A stretch of DNA of 64,000 bases from Burkholderiaceae bacterium (GCA_017992055.1 JAGOPK010000013.1:62001-126000); one strand, 5' to 3'; counted from the first letter of the stretch, positions 25,191 to 34,521 are shown. The notes: a model not told the origin generated them from the letters alone. Program-made: numbers and translations.

Positions 25191-28112
25191 ATGGACCTGC
25201 AGCCTCCGCCCTCCGGCCCGCTGTCGCCCCACGAGGCGCTGCAGCAGGCCATTGCGCGCACGGTGTTCGGCGTCTGCGCCATCACCTGCCTGGCCGGCGT
25301 GGCCACCGTGGGCCTGTTCGTGGCCGAGCGTCCGGCGCAGGTGCGCCATGCGATGGTCGGCCTGTACCTGCTGCTGGCCACGGCCTGCCTGATCGGGCTG
25401 CGCCTGCCGCCGCGGCGCATGGGCCTGGTGCTGCGTGGCCTGGTGCTGGGTGGCCTGCTGCTGGTGGCCGTCAACGCCCGGCTCACCGGCTGGGGGCCGG
25501 CCACGCCGGGCCTGGTGTTCTATCCGGTGCTGGTGGCGGTGGCCGGCATGCTGGGCTCGACGGGCTTTGCGCTGGCCGCGGCCCTGCTGGCCCTGGGCCT
25601 GTCGGCGCTGCAGGCGCTGTCCGTGCTGTCGGGCTGGATGCCCGGCCTGCCGGCCGCGGCGCCGCCGCCGCTGCTGCAGGCGGTGGCCCAGGGCCTGGCC
25701 ATCGTCGTCGGTGCCGTGGTCGGCCGCGCGGTGGCGCGCTCGCTGAGCGCGCAGCTGGAGGCCCTGGGCACGCGCGAGCGGCGCTTCCAGTCCCTGCTGG
25801 GCATTGCCACGGCCGGCTACTGGGAGACCGACCAGCACCTGGTGCTGCAGCGCGTGGAGGTGCTGGACGAGCAGGGCCGCTTCGTGCCGCAGGACGGCGC
25901 CACCGGCCGCCGGCTGCAGGAGCTGCCGCGGCTGCAGATCGAGCCCGAGGTGGCGGCGCGCCTGGCCCAGGCCATGGCCGCGCAGCAGCCGCTGCGCGAC
26001 CTGGCGGTGGCCTGGCACCGCATCAGCGACGGGCGCTGGCGCCATCTGCTGCTCAGCGGCGAGCCGCGGCGCGATGCGGCCGGGCGCTTTGCCGGCTACT
26101 GGGGCGTGGTGCGCGACGTCAGCGCCGAGCAGCAGGCACGCGCCGGGCTGGAGCGCAGCCAGGCCCTGCTGGCCAAGGTGGTCGAGACCAGCCCCGACGT
26201 GATGACGCTGACCGATGCCACCAGCGGCCACTACCTGCTGGCCAACCAGGCCTTCTGCCGCACGCTGGGCTATACGCTGGACCAGGTGCTGGGCCGCAGC
26301 TCGCTGGAGCTGGGCATCTGGCGCGACCCGGCCGACCGCGCGCGCCTGCTGCAGCGCCTGCACAACGAAGGCACGGCGCTGGACATCCCGGTGGAGTTTG
26401 TCGCCGCCAATGGCCAGACCGTGCCGCTGCAGGTGTCGGCGGCACGCTTCGAGCGTGATGGCGAGGCCTTCATCGTCATCACCAGCCGCGATGTGCGCGT
26501 CACCCAGCGCCTGCAGCTGGAGCGCGAGGCCATGCTGGCCAATGCCTCGATCGGCATCGCCTTCACCCGCGGCCAGCGCTTCGTGCTGGTCAATCCGTAC
26601 TTCGAGCAGATGTTCCGCTGGCCGCCGGGCACGCTGACCGGCCAGCCCGGCCGCGCCGTCTGGCCCAGCGATGCCGACTATGCCGAGCTGGGCGCGCAGG
26701 TCGGGCCGCCGCTGTCGCGTGGCCAGGCGGTGAGCGTGGAACGGCGGGCGCAGCGCGCCGACGGCACGCAGTTCACCGTGCGCATGCGCGCCAAGGCCAT
26801 CGACCCGCTGCGCCCGGCCGAAGGCGGCACGATCTGGATCGCCGAGGACGTGACCGCCGAGCGCGAGGCCGCGGCCCAGCTGGCCCGCGCCCGCGACGAG
26901 GCCGAGGCCGCCAGCCGCGCCAAGAGCGCCTTCCTGGCCAATACCAGCCACGAGATCCGCACGCCGCTGAACGGCCTGGTCGGCCTGGCCCTGCTGGCGC
27001 GCCGGCCCGATGTCGAGCCCGAGCGCCTGCGCACCTACCTGGACCAGATCGGCGAAAGCGCCCAGACCCTGTCGCTGATCATCAACGACATCCTGGACCT
27101 GTCCAAGATCGAGGCCGGCCAGCTCAGCATCGACCCCGCACCTTTCGACCTGGCCGCGCTGCTGCAGTCGCTGCACCAGTCCTACGGCGCCCTGGCCGCG
27201 GCGCGTGGCCTGACGTTTGCGATGCAGATCGAGGCCGTGCTGCCCGGCCAGGTGCGCGGCGATGCGCTGCGCGTGCGCCAGGTGCTGGCCAACCTGCTGC
27301 ACAACGCGCTGAAGTTCACCGTCGGCGGCGGGCTCCGGCTGGTGCTGCGGCCGGTGAAGGACGTGGGCGGGGCCGAGGCCGAGGGCCAGGCCGGCTGGCT
27401 GCGCTTCGAGGTCCACGACACCGGGCCGGGCATTGCCGAGGCCGACCAGCAGCGCCTGTTCCAGCCCTTCACCCAGGCCGACGAGTCCATCACCCGGCGC
27501 TATGGCGGCACCGGCCTGGGCCTGTCGATCTGCCGCGAGCTGTGCCTGCTGATGGGCGGGCGCATCGGCGTGGCCAGCCGGCCCGGCGCCGGCAGCTGCT
27601 TCCATGTGGAGCTGCCGCTGCCGGCCAGCCAGCCGGCCGCCGGCGTCCCCGACGAGGCCGCCAGCGGCGAGGCCGATGCGCGCTTGGCCGGTGCGCGCGT
27701 GCTGCTGGTCGAGGACAACGCCGTCAACCTGATGATCGCCGAGGCCCTGCTGGGCCAGTGGGGCCTGCAGGTCGAGACCGCCGAGGACGGCCTGCAGGCG
27801 CTGGACGCGGTGGCCCGCGCGGCCCAGGCCGGCCGGCCCTACGACCTGGTGCTGATGGATGTGCAGATGCCCGGCATCAGCGGCTACGAGGCCACGCGCC
27901 GCCTGCGCGAGCGCTGGAGCGCCGAGCAGTTGCCGGTGATCGCGCTGACCGCGGCGGCCCTGGTGTCCGAGCGCGAGCGTGCGCTGGCCCATGGCATGAG
28001 CGATTTCCTGACCAAGCCCATCGACGCCGGCCGCTTGCGCCAGGCGCTGCACAAGGCCTTGCACAAGCGCGGTCAGCACCACGACAGCGCTGCATCCACG
28101 GCCCCGCTGTGA
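25191..28112 (+). CDS. Hybrid sensor histidine kinase/response regulator with PAS domains
   Basis: A 973-residue membrane kinase. About five to six spans (residues 25-180) form the input region. Three PAS-like regions follow: about 198-310, 325-440 (SPDVMTLTDATSGHYLLANQAFCRTLGY) and 445-558. HisKA has the phospho-accepting H587 in FLANTSHEIRTPLNG. The ATPase has its N box at NLLHNALKFT (N705), G1 at DTGPG (743-747) and G2 at GTGLGL. A C-terminal receiver has D890 (LVLMDVQMPG) and K942. No separate response regulator or HPt gene lies nearby, so it is an orphan whose output must be elsewhere. The signal is unknown. A PEP-CTERM protein gene follows on the same strand after 116 bp. Confidence 0.93.
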   Translation: MDLQPPPSGPLSPHEALQQAIARTVFGVCAITCLAGVATVGLFVAERPAQVRHAMVGLYLLLATACLIGLRLPPRRMGLVLRGLVLGGLLLVAVNARLTGWGPATPGLVFYPVLVAVAGMLGSTGFALAAALLALGLSALQALSVLSGWMPGLPAAAPPPLLQAVAQGLAIVVGAVVGRAVARSLSAQLEALGTRERRFQSLLGIATAGYWETDQHLVLQRVEVLDEQGRFVPQDGATGRRLQELPRLQIEPEVAARLAQAMAAQQPLRDLAVAWHRISDGRWRHLLLSGEPRRDAAGRFAGYWGVVRDVSAEQQARAGLERSQALLAKVVETSPDVMTLTDATSGHYLLANQAFCRTLGYTLDQVLGRSSLELGIWRDPADRARLLQRLHNEGTALDIPVEFVAANGQTVPLQVSAARFERDGEAFIVITSRDVRVTQRLQLEREAMLANASIGIAFTRGQRFVLVNPYFEQMFRWPPGTLTGQPGRAVWPSDADYAELGAQVGPPLSRGQAVSVERRAQRADGTQFTVRMRAKAIDPLRPAEGGTIWIAEDVTAEREAAAQLARARDEAEAASRAKSAFLANTSHEIRTPLNGLVGLALLARRPDVEPERLRTYLDQIGESAQTLSLIINDILDLSKIEAGQLSIDPAPFDLAALLQSLHQSYGALAAARGLTFAMQIEAVLPGQVRGDALRVRQVLANLLHNALKFTVGGGLRLVLRPVKDVGGAEAEGQAGWLRFEVHDTGPGIAEADQQRLFQPFTQADESITRRYGGTGLGLSICRELCLLMGGRIGVASRPGAGSCFHVELPLPASQPAAGVPDEAASGEADARLAGARVLLVEDNAVNLMIAEALLGQWGLQVETAEDGLQALDAVARAAQAGRPYDLVLMDVQMPGISGYEATRRLRERWSAEQLPVIALTAAALVSERERALAHGMSDFLTKPIDAGRLRQALHKALHKRGQHHDSAASTAPL

Positions 28113-28129
28113 CGGAATGCCCCGTGACC

Positions 28130-28172
28130 ACCCCCTGTTTGAGGGGTCGGACCAACCCGGGGTCGAGCCCCG
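28130..28172 (+). terminator. Two short GC hairpins after the histidine kinase gene
   Basis: ACCCC...GGGGT (28130-28147) and CGGGG...CCCCG (28158-28172) are each 5-bp stems just after the kinase stop. Neither has a T run. They could end the kinase transcript or structure the leader of the next gene. Confidence 0.25.
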
Positions 28173-28228
28173 CCGCCTAGAGTGCGCCACCCGCCCCAGT
28201 TCGGAGGCGGGATCACATTCGAACAATC

Positions 28229-29173
28229 ATGTCGTTGGTCCTTGCCGCAGCGCTGGCCGCTGCCACGCCGGCCGCTGCGTCGGCGGTTCTGCCTGCCTGC
28301 TCCTGGGACAGACCCGGCCACAACCCCTTCATGGGCGACGTGGTGGCCGCGGTGGACCGCTACCGGGACATCCCGGCGCCGGTGCGGGCGACGCTGAAGG
28401 CGCGCATGGCGGCGCGCCAGTACGACGAGATCGTCAGCATCCGCCGCGACCGCATCGAGGGCCGGGCGCGTTATGACGCGGCCATCCGCGACATGCATTT
28501 CGGCACCGGCCAGATCTGCGGCACGGTGACCCGCGCGCGCTGGAACGAGGCCGCCCAGGAGCGTGGCCTGGTGTACTGCGAATCCGGCCACTGCCTGCTG
28601 GTGCCCACGGTGTGCCGCAATGTCAGCCGCATCACGCGCCAGGGCCCGGCGGTGGCCGCGGCCGGCGGCGAGGCCGGTGCGGGTGGTGGCGGTGCGGCAG
28701 CGGGCGGTGGCGCGGCGGGCGGTGCGGCCGAGGCCGGCAGCGGCCCGGGGCTGGCCCAGACCACGGCCCAGACCCCAGCCCAGGCGCCGGCCTCGTTTGC
28801 CGACCTGTCAGCGGCGCTGCCGGCTGACCATGTGGCCGAGCTGAGCGCCCTGCCCGATGGCGCCGGCGCCACGCCGCGCACGGCCGGCCTGGGCGGTGGC
28901 GCCGTGGCCCAGGGTGGCAGCTTTGCCCAGGGCCTGGGGGGCGCGGCCAGCGTCGGCGGCGGGTTGGTGGTCGGCCAGGTGGCGGCCGGCCTGATCGGCG
29001 GCAGCGCGCCGCAGATGCAGATCAGCGCGCCCAGCCGCGGCGACGGCGGTGTGCCGGACGGTGGCGGCTCGCTGCTGCCGGCGCCGACGCCGCCGGTGCC
29101 CGAGCCGGCCTCGGTGCTGCTGCTGCTGGCCGGTCTGGCCAGTCTGGCGGCCGTGCGGCGCAGCTGGCGCTGA
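28229..29173 (+). CDS. PEP-CTERM sorting protein of the MHFG type
   Basis: A 314-residue exported protein. The signal peptide is residues 1-18 or so (LAAATPAAASA). A conserved N-terminal domain follows (about 20-135) with the block YDAAIRDMHFGTGQICGTVTR and cysteines in CSWDRPG, ICGTV, YCESGHC and VCRNV. A long Gly/Ala-rich linker leads to a C-terminal VPEPASVLLLLAGLASLAAVRR, the PEP-CTERM signal (PEP motif, hydrophobic span, basic end) that exosortase would cleave. Similar MHFG-containing PEP-CTERM proteins are known from other Burkholderiales, with unknown function. No exosortase is in the window. A CAAX-protease-like gene at 2880 may belong to the same sorting context. Confidence 0.88.
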   Translation: MSLVLAAALAAATPAAASAVLPACSWDRPGHNPFMGDVVAAVDRYRDIPAPVRATLKARMAARQYDEIVSIRRDRIEGRARYDAAIRDMHFGTGQICGTVTRARWNEAAQERGLVYCESGHCLLVPTVCRNVSRITRQGPAVAAAGGEAGAGGGGAAAGGGAAGGAAEAGSGPGLAQTTAQTPAQAPASFADLSAALPADHVAELSALPDGAGATPRTAGLGGGAVAQGGSFAQGLGGAASVGGGLVVGQVAAGLIGGSAPQMQISAPSRGDGGVPDGGGSLLPAPTPPVPEPASVLLLLAGLASLAAVRRSWR

Positions 29174-29177
29174 GCCT

Positions 29178-30908
29178 TCAGTCCAGCGTCACCTCGGTGC
29201 GCACGGCGCCGGCGCGGTCGGCCACCGCGGTCAGTGCCAGGCGCGTGCCACGCGGTGCCTTGACCACCCATTCGGCCACCGCACGGTCGGCGGTGACGGC
29301 GCGGGTGGGCAGAAAGGCCTGCAGCGAGTTCTTCGCCGCATGGCCTTCCAGCGGTCCGGCCATCACCCGCGCCTTGCCGGTGACCAGGCTGACGCTGCCG
29401 TCGGCCGGCAGATGCAGCTCCAGCACCGCGCCGCGCACCACCTTGCGCTCCTGCGCGCGCTGGGTGATGTAGCTGGGCAGGTAGCCGGCATTGGCCACCG
29501 CCATGCGGATGCGCCAGCTGTCGTCGCCCAGTGCCCGCACCTCGGTGCGCAGCAGCTCCAGCTTGGGCAGCGACAACGCGATCTGGTTCAGCCAGGCCGG
29601 GAAGCGCGCCACTTCCTTCTCGCGCAGCGCCGGCGGCGGGTTGCGCCAGAAGTTCAGCCGGTCCCAGCCGCCCAGCTCGACCATGCCCAGCTGCGGATGG
29701 CGGTACGGATACCAGTCCACATGGGCCTGGCCGCCGCAGGCGCTGTCGCTCCACTTCAGCAGCTTCAGGTCGTCCTCGGGCGGGTGGTCGCGGTACCAGT
29801 GGATCCAGTCGTAGCCGGTGATGCCGGCCTCGCGGTTGGGCGCCCACAGCTCCACGGTCCAGAACAGCGCGCCCAGGTGCTCGTAGACCCAGTCCTGGGT
29901 GCCGGTGATGACTTCCTTGGGGTGGTACTTGAACTCGTGGTAGATGCTGATCGCCGGGTAGCCGGTGAGCTTCTCGCCCGAGGCCGACAGGCGCTTGATC
30001 ATCCACAGGTCCTCGGGCGTCATGTCGTCGTCCTTCTCGGTGCCCATGGGCCGCAGGATGACGCCGGAATGCGTGTGGAAGCTGACCGCCGCGCCGATGT
30101 TGGGATGGCCGCTGATGAACTCGACCATGGCCCGCACCTCGGGCTCGCTGGTCGGGTAGGGGCCGGCGCCGGGCTGCTTGTATTCCTGGCGCCACTGCGA
30201 CGGGAAGTTGCGGTTCAGGTCCAGGCCCTCGCGGTCGGGATTGACCTTGATCTGCAGGCCGTCGAAATGCGTCAGCGAGCCCTCGGGCATGATGCGCCAG
30301 TAGGTGCCGCCGAAGTCGCCCGGCTCGCGCGGGATCATCAGCCGCGGCTCGTCGGGATGGGCCTTCCAGCTGCCGTGCGGATCGGGCATGCGCATGTGCA
30401 GGATGCGGCCGTCGCCGTCCATGTCCTGCACCGTGAGGCCCTCCACCGGCTCCTCGTCCCAGGGATAGGGCCGGGTCGAGCTGCGGATGTAGCGCGGCTT
30501 GTCGGCCAGGGCCAGCTCGGCGCCGTCGGGGTTGAGCCGCGGGCACAGGTAGACCACGCGCGTGTCCAGCAGCTCGGTGATCTGCGGGCCGGGGCCGGCA
30601 TCGCTGCCGTAGTGCAGCAGCAGCTGGTGCAGCCAGTACAGGCAGGCGGTGGAGGCGGTCAGTTCGGCGGCGTGGATGTTGCCGTCGACCCAGAACGCCG
30701 GCTTGTCGGCATCGGCGCCCGTGGCCTGGTTGCCCAGCACCAGCAGCCAGATGTCGCGGCCCTCCCAGCTCTTGCCGATGCTGCGCAGCTGCACCAGGCC
30801 CGGACGCGCGGCGGCATAGTCGCGCAGCAGCTGGGTCAGCTCGGCGTGGCGGTAGAAGCTGTCGAAGCGGGGGGTGGGCAGGGCCGGCTGGGCTGCGGGG
30901 GTGGACAT
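29178..30908 (-). CDS. M14-family zinc carboxypeptidase
   Basis: A 576-residue metallopeptidase with the carboxypeptidase A layout: zinc ligands H79 and E82 (DGNIHAAELTAST) and H278 (VSFHTHSG), substrate-binding LDLNRNF (229-235), and a catalytic glutamate E353 in FWTVELW. The sequence beyond about 400 is a C-terminal beta-rich domain. No signal peptide is visible from the ATG at 30908, so it is probably cytoplasmic or exported in an unusual way. It follows the beta-helix gene by 91 bp on the same strand and converges on the PEP-CTERM gene with the stops 4 bp apart. The peptide substrate is unknown. Confidence 0.9.
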   Translation of the reverse strand: MSTPAAQPALPTPRFDSFYRHAELTQLLRDYAAARPGLVQLRSIGKSWEGRDIWLLVLGNQATGADADKPAFWVDGNIHAAELTASTACLYWLHQLLLHYGSDAGPGPQITELLDTRVVYLCPRLNPDGAELALADKPRYIRSSTRPYPWDEEPVEGLTVQDMDGDGRILHMRMPDPHGSWKAHPDEPRLMIPREPGDFGGTYWRIMPEGSLTHFDGLQIKVNPDREGLDLNRNFPSQWRQEYKQPGAGPYPTSEPEVRAMVEFISGHPNIGAAVSFHTHSGVILRPMGTEKDDDMTPEDLWMIKRLSASGEKLTGYPAISIYHEFKYHPKEVITGTQDWVYEHLGALFWTVELWAPNREAGITGYDWIHWYRDHPPEDDLKLLKWSDSACGGQAHVDWYPYRHPQLGMVELGGWDRLNFWRNPPPALREKEVARFPAWLNQIALSLPKLELLRTEVRALGDDSWRIRMAVANAGYLPSYITQRAQERKVVRGAVLELHLPADGSVSLVTGKARVMAGPLEGHAAKNSLQAFLPTRAVTADRAVAEWVVKAPRGTRLALTAVADRAGAVRTEVTLD

Positions 30909-30999
30909 GCGGGCAGGCGGTGATGACAACGGTGGACCGAGTGTCGCAGAGGCCCTGCCGGCCGCCGAGCGGGGCATCCCGGTGGTGGCTGCCGTCCGA

Positions 31000-32469
31000 T
31001 CAGGGGCCGGGCGTCTGCACCGCACCCATCAGCGTGGCCGCGGCGGCCAACGGCTGCATGCGGTGCGGATGCTGGTACTCGGCGCGGGGCTGCAGCTCGT
31101 CGCCGAGCCGGGCATCGGCCGGCAGGCCCAGGCGGGCGCGGCTGCTGCTGCGGATGCGGTAGTCCTCTCGCGAGGGCTGGGCCAGGTCGGACCAGTCGCC
31201 ACGGGCGTTGTCGTCGACCTGGAAGGCGTCGTCGGCGCTGGCGATGTGGATGCGGCCCGGTCCGATCCACAGGTTGTGGCGCACCAGCACCTGCTGTGTG
31301 CCCGGCCACACGCGCACGAAGCTGCCGCCCAGCGCACGGTCATTGACCAGCGTGTTGTGCACCATGAACAGCGCGTTCACCGGGTTGGCCAGGCCCTCGG
31401 CGCCATAGGACAGCATCACCGAGTTCCGTGTCTCGGCGGTCTGCTGCAGGATGTTGCCAATGACCCGCGCCATGCCGCCGTTGGGAAACTCCAGCTCGTA
31501 GCTGGCACGGCCGCCGGCCTCGTCGCTGAGCCGGTTGTAGGCGATGTGGCTCTCCAGTGCCCGGCTCTTGATCAGGTGGCCGCCATTGGCATGGTGGAAG
31601 TGGCTGCCGCTGACGCTGAGGCTGCGGATGTGGCCGGCATACAGGCCATGGGTCAGGCCGTCGCCGGCGCCGTTGTAGCCGAACTCCGAGCCTTCGACGA
31701 CCAGGCTGCTGCGTGCATCGCCGCTGGTCATGATGCCGTTCTGGTTGCCGTGGAACAGGCAGTTGCGCACCGTCAGCTGGCCGCTTTCCAGGCGGATGCC
31801 GGCGCCATTGCCATCGGGCACGCGGGCGCCGATGAAGTCGATGTTCTCGACCAGCACCTTGCCGCCGCGCACCACCCAGATGGCCTTGCCCTCGGCATGG
31901 GCGCCGGCGGCGAACAGGCGCACGCGCGGGCCGGTGCCGCGCAGGGTGAGGTTGTTGCGCGTCCACACCGCGACGTCGGCCACGTAGTCGCCGGGATCGA
32001 TCTCGATGGTGTCGCCGTCGCGGGCCAGGCGCGCGGCCATGGCGATGCGCGTGAGGCTGCGGCCCGGGCCCACGCGCAACACGCCGGCGGGGTCGGCCGC
32101 CGGGCGGGTCTCGGCGACCGGCGGCGCAGGCGCGGCCAGCCGCATCGGCCCGCCGGGCGGCGGCGGCACCTGGAACGGCGGCTGCGGTGCGCGCGGATCC
32201 GGTTCGTCGAGCCAGTCCAGCGCGGTGGTCAGCACCGGCTCGGCCAGCATCTCCAGCGTCGGGTGGCCGATCAGGCGCTTGCGCAGATAGCCGACGATCT
32301 CGGCCGGCGTGCGGCCCAGCTGCTGGTAGGCGGCGGTCAGCACGGTGGCCGACACGGCCAGCAGCAGCAGACCCAGCACCGCCAGCAGGCGCCAGCGCGA
32401 CCGCCCGCTGCGGCGTCCACCGCGCCTGGCGTGCCGGGCCTCGGGCCGCGGCTGTGGCGGTGCCGTCAT
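31000..32469 (-). CDS. Membrane-anchored right-handed parallel beta-helix protein
   Basis: A 489-residue protein. It has a basic N-terminus, a single membrane span (residues about 28-47, LLAVLGLLLLAVSATVL), a Pro-rich linker, then a pectate-lyase-like parallel beta-helix (about 130-440). Helix rungs are visible in the regularly spaced strands: NNLTLRGTG, KVLVENIDFIGA, QLTVRNCLFHGNQNGI, SSLVVEGSEFGYN, RSLSVSGSHFHH and NALFMVHNTLVN. Proteins of this fold bind or cleave polysaccharides, but no catalytic residues can be assigned. The ATG at 32469 overlaps the amidotransferase stop by 4 bp, so the two are coupled. Topology suggests the helix is periplasmic. Confidence 0.85.
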   Translation of the reverse strand: MTAPPQPRPEARHARRGGRRSGRSRWRLLAVLGLLLLAVSATVLTAAYQQLGRTPAEIVGYLRKRLIGHPTLEMLAEPVLTTALDWLDEPDPRAPQPPFQVPPPPGGPMRLAAPAPPVAETRPAADPAGVLRVGPGRSLTRIAMAARLARDGDTIEIDPGDYVADVAVWTRNNLTLRGTGPRVRLFAAGAHAEGKAIWVVRGGKVLVENIDFIGARVPDGNGAGIRLESGQLTVRNCLFHGNQNGIMTSGDARSSLVVEGSEFGYNGAGDGLTHGLYAGHIRSLSVSGSHFHHANGGHLIKSRALESHIAYNRLSDEAGGRASYELEFPNGGMARVIGNILQQTAETRNSVMLSYGAEGLANPVNALFMVHNTLVNDRALGGSFVRVWPGTQQVLVRHNLWIGPGRIHIASADDAFQVDDNARGDWSDLAQPSREDYRIRSSSRARLGLPADARLGDELQPRAEYQHPHRMQPLAAAATLMGAVQTPGP

Positions 32470-33239
32470 GCGTCCGCCAGCCGGCAGGGCCGGCCTGCGC
32501 CGTCGGCAAACACCCGCATCTCCCCCGCCCCAAACGCCACCCAGGCCTCGCCGCGTGTCAGCGGCTGGGTGGCGACCACGGCGACGCGGTCGCTGGGCTG
32601 GGTCAGGGCGGCGAAGTCCACTGCCAGGTCCTCGTCGGCCAGGTGGGCGGCGCTGAAGGGATGGCGGCGCTCCAGCCAGTGCAGCTGGGTGCTGCAATGC
32701 GCCCACAGCGCCTGGCCGTTGCTGAGCAGGCAGTTGAACGTGCCATGCCGCGCCGGCTGCGGCAGCAGCTCGGCCAGGGTGTGCGTCAGCTCGGCCACCG
32801 TGGGCACGCTGGCATGGGCCTTGGCCAGCTCCTGCATCAGCCAGCAGAAGGCGCGTTCGCTGTCGGTGTCGCCCACCGGGCGGAACTGGCCGTGCAGCCG
32901 CGGCTGGTAGTCCTTCAGGTCGCCGTTGTGCGCAAACACCCAGTAGCGGCCCCACAGCTCGCGCACAAACGGGTGGGTGTTCTGCAGCAGCACCTGGCCC
33001 TGGGTGGCCTTGCGGATGTGGGCGATGACATTGCCGCTGCGGATGGGATAGCGCTTGACCAGCTCGGCCACCGGCGAGTTGCGCGCGCTCTCGGGGTCGA
33101 CGAACAGGCGCAGGCCGCGGTCCTCGAAGAAGGCGATGCCGAAGCCGTCCTTGTGCTCGTCGGCGCGGGTGGCCAGGCCGGCGAACGAGAACATCACGTC
33201 GGTGGGCGTGTTGGCGTTCATGCCGAGCAGCTGGCACAT
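32466..33239 (-). CDS. Class II glutamine amidotransferase (YafJ type)
   Basis: A 257-residue stand-alone N-terminal nucleophile amidotransferase. After removal of Met the nucleophile is C2 (MCQLLGMNAN). Other family blocks are GLATRADEHKDGFGIAFFED, GNVIAHIRKATQGQ, THPFVREL and the glutaminase site YWVFAHNGDL, with GDTDSERAF. YafJ-type members lack a fused synthase domain, so the acceptor of ammonia, or a gamma-glutamyl substrate, is unknown. It sits 10 bp after the FAD reductase gene and overlaps the beta-helix gene by 4 bp, making a probable three-gene operon. Confidence 0.92.
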   Translation of the reverse strand: MCQLLGMNANTPTDVMFSFAGLATRADEHKDGFGIAFFEDRGLRLFVDPESARNSPVAELVKRYPIRSGNVIAHIRKATQGQVLLQNTHPFVRELWGRYWVFAHNGDLKDYQPRLHGQFRPVGDTDSERAFCWLMQELAKAHASVPTVAELTHTLAELLPQPARHGTFNCLLSNGQALWAHCSTQLHWLERRHPFSAAHLADEDLAVDFAALTQPSDRVAVVATQPLTRGEAWVAFGAGEMRVFADGAGRPCRLADA

Positions 33240-33249
33240 GGCGCGCTGC

Positions 33250-34521
33250 TCAGCGGATCGGCAGGAACAGCCGCGTCAGTCCACGCAGGCTGACCAGGTT
33301 GCCGGGGTTGCTGGTTTCTTCCAGCACGCCTTCCATGCGGCGCAGGATGCGTGCGCTCCTGTTGGCGCGCCAGATCAGCAGGTCGGCCAGCCAGGGATGG
33401 CTGTTGACGCGGGTGGCTCGGTCGTAAAGATTGAAGCGCGGCTTCAGCGCCGCCAGGCTGGCCTCGTAACGCGCGCGTACCGCGGCCTCGTCGCTGCCGT
33501 CGGGATGGACGGGGCTGGCGGCGATGGCCTCGGCGGCCAGCAGGCCGGTCTCCAGCGCCTTGCCGATGCCCTCGCCGGTGAAGGCATAGGTGCTGCCGGC
33601 GGCCTCGCCCGTGACCAGCAGGCCCGGCGAGCTCCAGCGGGCACCGTCCAGCGAGCAGCGCAGCGGCGCGCCCTTCAGCTCGCCCTGCAGCCTGCCGCCG
33701 CGCATCAGCTCGGCCGCCGGCGCATAGACCTCGGTGAAGGCGGCAAACATCTCGCGCAGGTTCACGTCCTTCATCGAGCCCTTGCCGTCGGCATCGGCGG
33801 CATGGCTGTGGGCCAGGCCCACGCCGATGTTGAACACGCCGTCGCGGCAGGGAAAGATCCAGCCATAGCCCTTGCGCAGGCGCTTGTGCCAGACCACCTC
33901 CAGCGCGCGGATGCGGCCCGAACTGGCCAGGGCATCGTTCTTCACATAGCCGCGCAGCGCCACGCCGCTGGGGGTGTGGCGCTCGCACACGCCGGCGGCG
34001 ATCAGCGCCCTGGGCACGGCGCCGGTGGCCAGCACCAGCCAACGGCAGCGCACTTCCAGCGTCGCGCCGCCGTCGCCGGGCTGGCGCAGGCGGGCGCCGA
34101 TGACGCGCGAGTCCGCGCCGCCCTCGCGCAGCGGCGCCTCGAAGCGCCAGGGCGCGAAGAAGCGTGCGCCGGCGCGCTCGGCGGCGCGCTTGACGATGTC
34201 GTCGAGCAGGCGCCGCGGCAGCACCGCCAGCCGGCCCGGCACGTCGACGCGGCCGCCGCGCGGGCCGATGCAGCCCACATGGGCCACCGGCTGGGCCACG
34301 GCCATGACCTCGTCGTGCACGCCCAGGCGACGCAGCGCATGGTGGGCATCGGGGATAAGGCCGTCGCCGCAGACCTTGTCGCGCGGAAAGTCCTGCTGGT
34401 CGACCAGCACCACGTCCAGGCCCTGGCGCGCCAGCCACTGGGCGCAGGCGCTGCCGGCGGGCCCGGCGCCGACCACCAGCACGTCGCAGGAGGCGGGTGG
34501 GAGCGGGGCGTCGTGGGTCAT
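33250..34521 (-). CDS. FAD-dependent geranylgeranyl-reductase-family oxidoreductase
   Basis: A 423-residue flavoprotein of the geranylgeranyl reductase/halogenase-like group. The FAD-binding GAGPAGSACAQWL (GxGxxG at 18-23) is followed by VLVDQQDFPRDKVCGDGL (39-55), which places the family's conserved CG near the flavin. GYGWIFPC and GEAAGSTYAFTGEGIGKALETG are the second and third flavin blocks. Related enzymes saturate isoprenoid chains or epoxidise or halogenate; the substrate here is unknown. The ATG at 34521 fits the start MTHDAPLPPASCDVLVVG. It is first in an operon with the amidotransferase and beta-helix genes and diverges from the TraR/DksA gene across 128 bp. Confidence 0.88.
   Translation of the reverse strand: MTHDAPLPPASCDVLVVGAGPAGSACAQWLARQGLDVVLVDQQDFPRDKVCGDGLIPDAHHALRRLGVHDEVMAVAQPVAHVGCIGPRGGRVDVPGRLAVLPRRLLDDIVKRAAERAGARFFAPWRFEAPLREGGADSRVIGARLRQPGDGGATLEVRCRWLVLATGAVPRALIAAGVCERHTPSGVALRGYVKNDALASSGRIRALEVVWHKRLRKGYGWIFPCRDGVFNIGVGLAHSHAADADGKGSMKDVNLREMFAAFTEVYAPAAELMRGGRLQGELKGAPLRCSLDGARWSSPGLLVTGEAAGSTYAFTGEGIGKALETGLLAAEAIAASPVHPDGSDEAAVRARYEASLAALKPRFNLYDRATRVNSHPWLADLLIWRANRSARILRRMEGVLEETSNPGNLVSLRGLTRLFLPIR

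Noticed and set aside
25026-28226. A 1066-codon open frame antisense to the histidine kinase gene
   Set aside because: High GC leaves antisense frames open. This one is His/Gln/Ala-rich without any domain, while the sense frame has a complete kinase-receiver.
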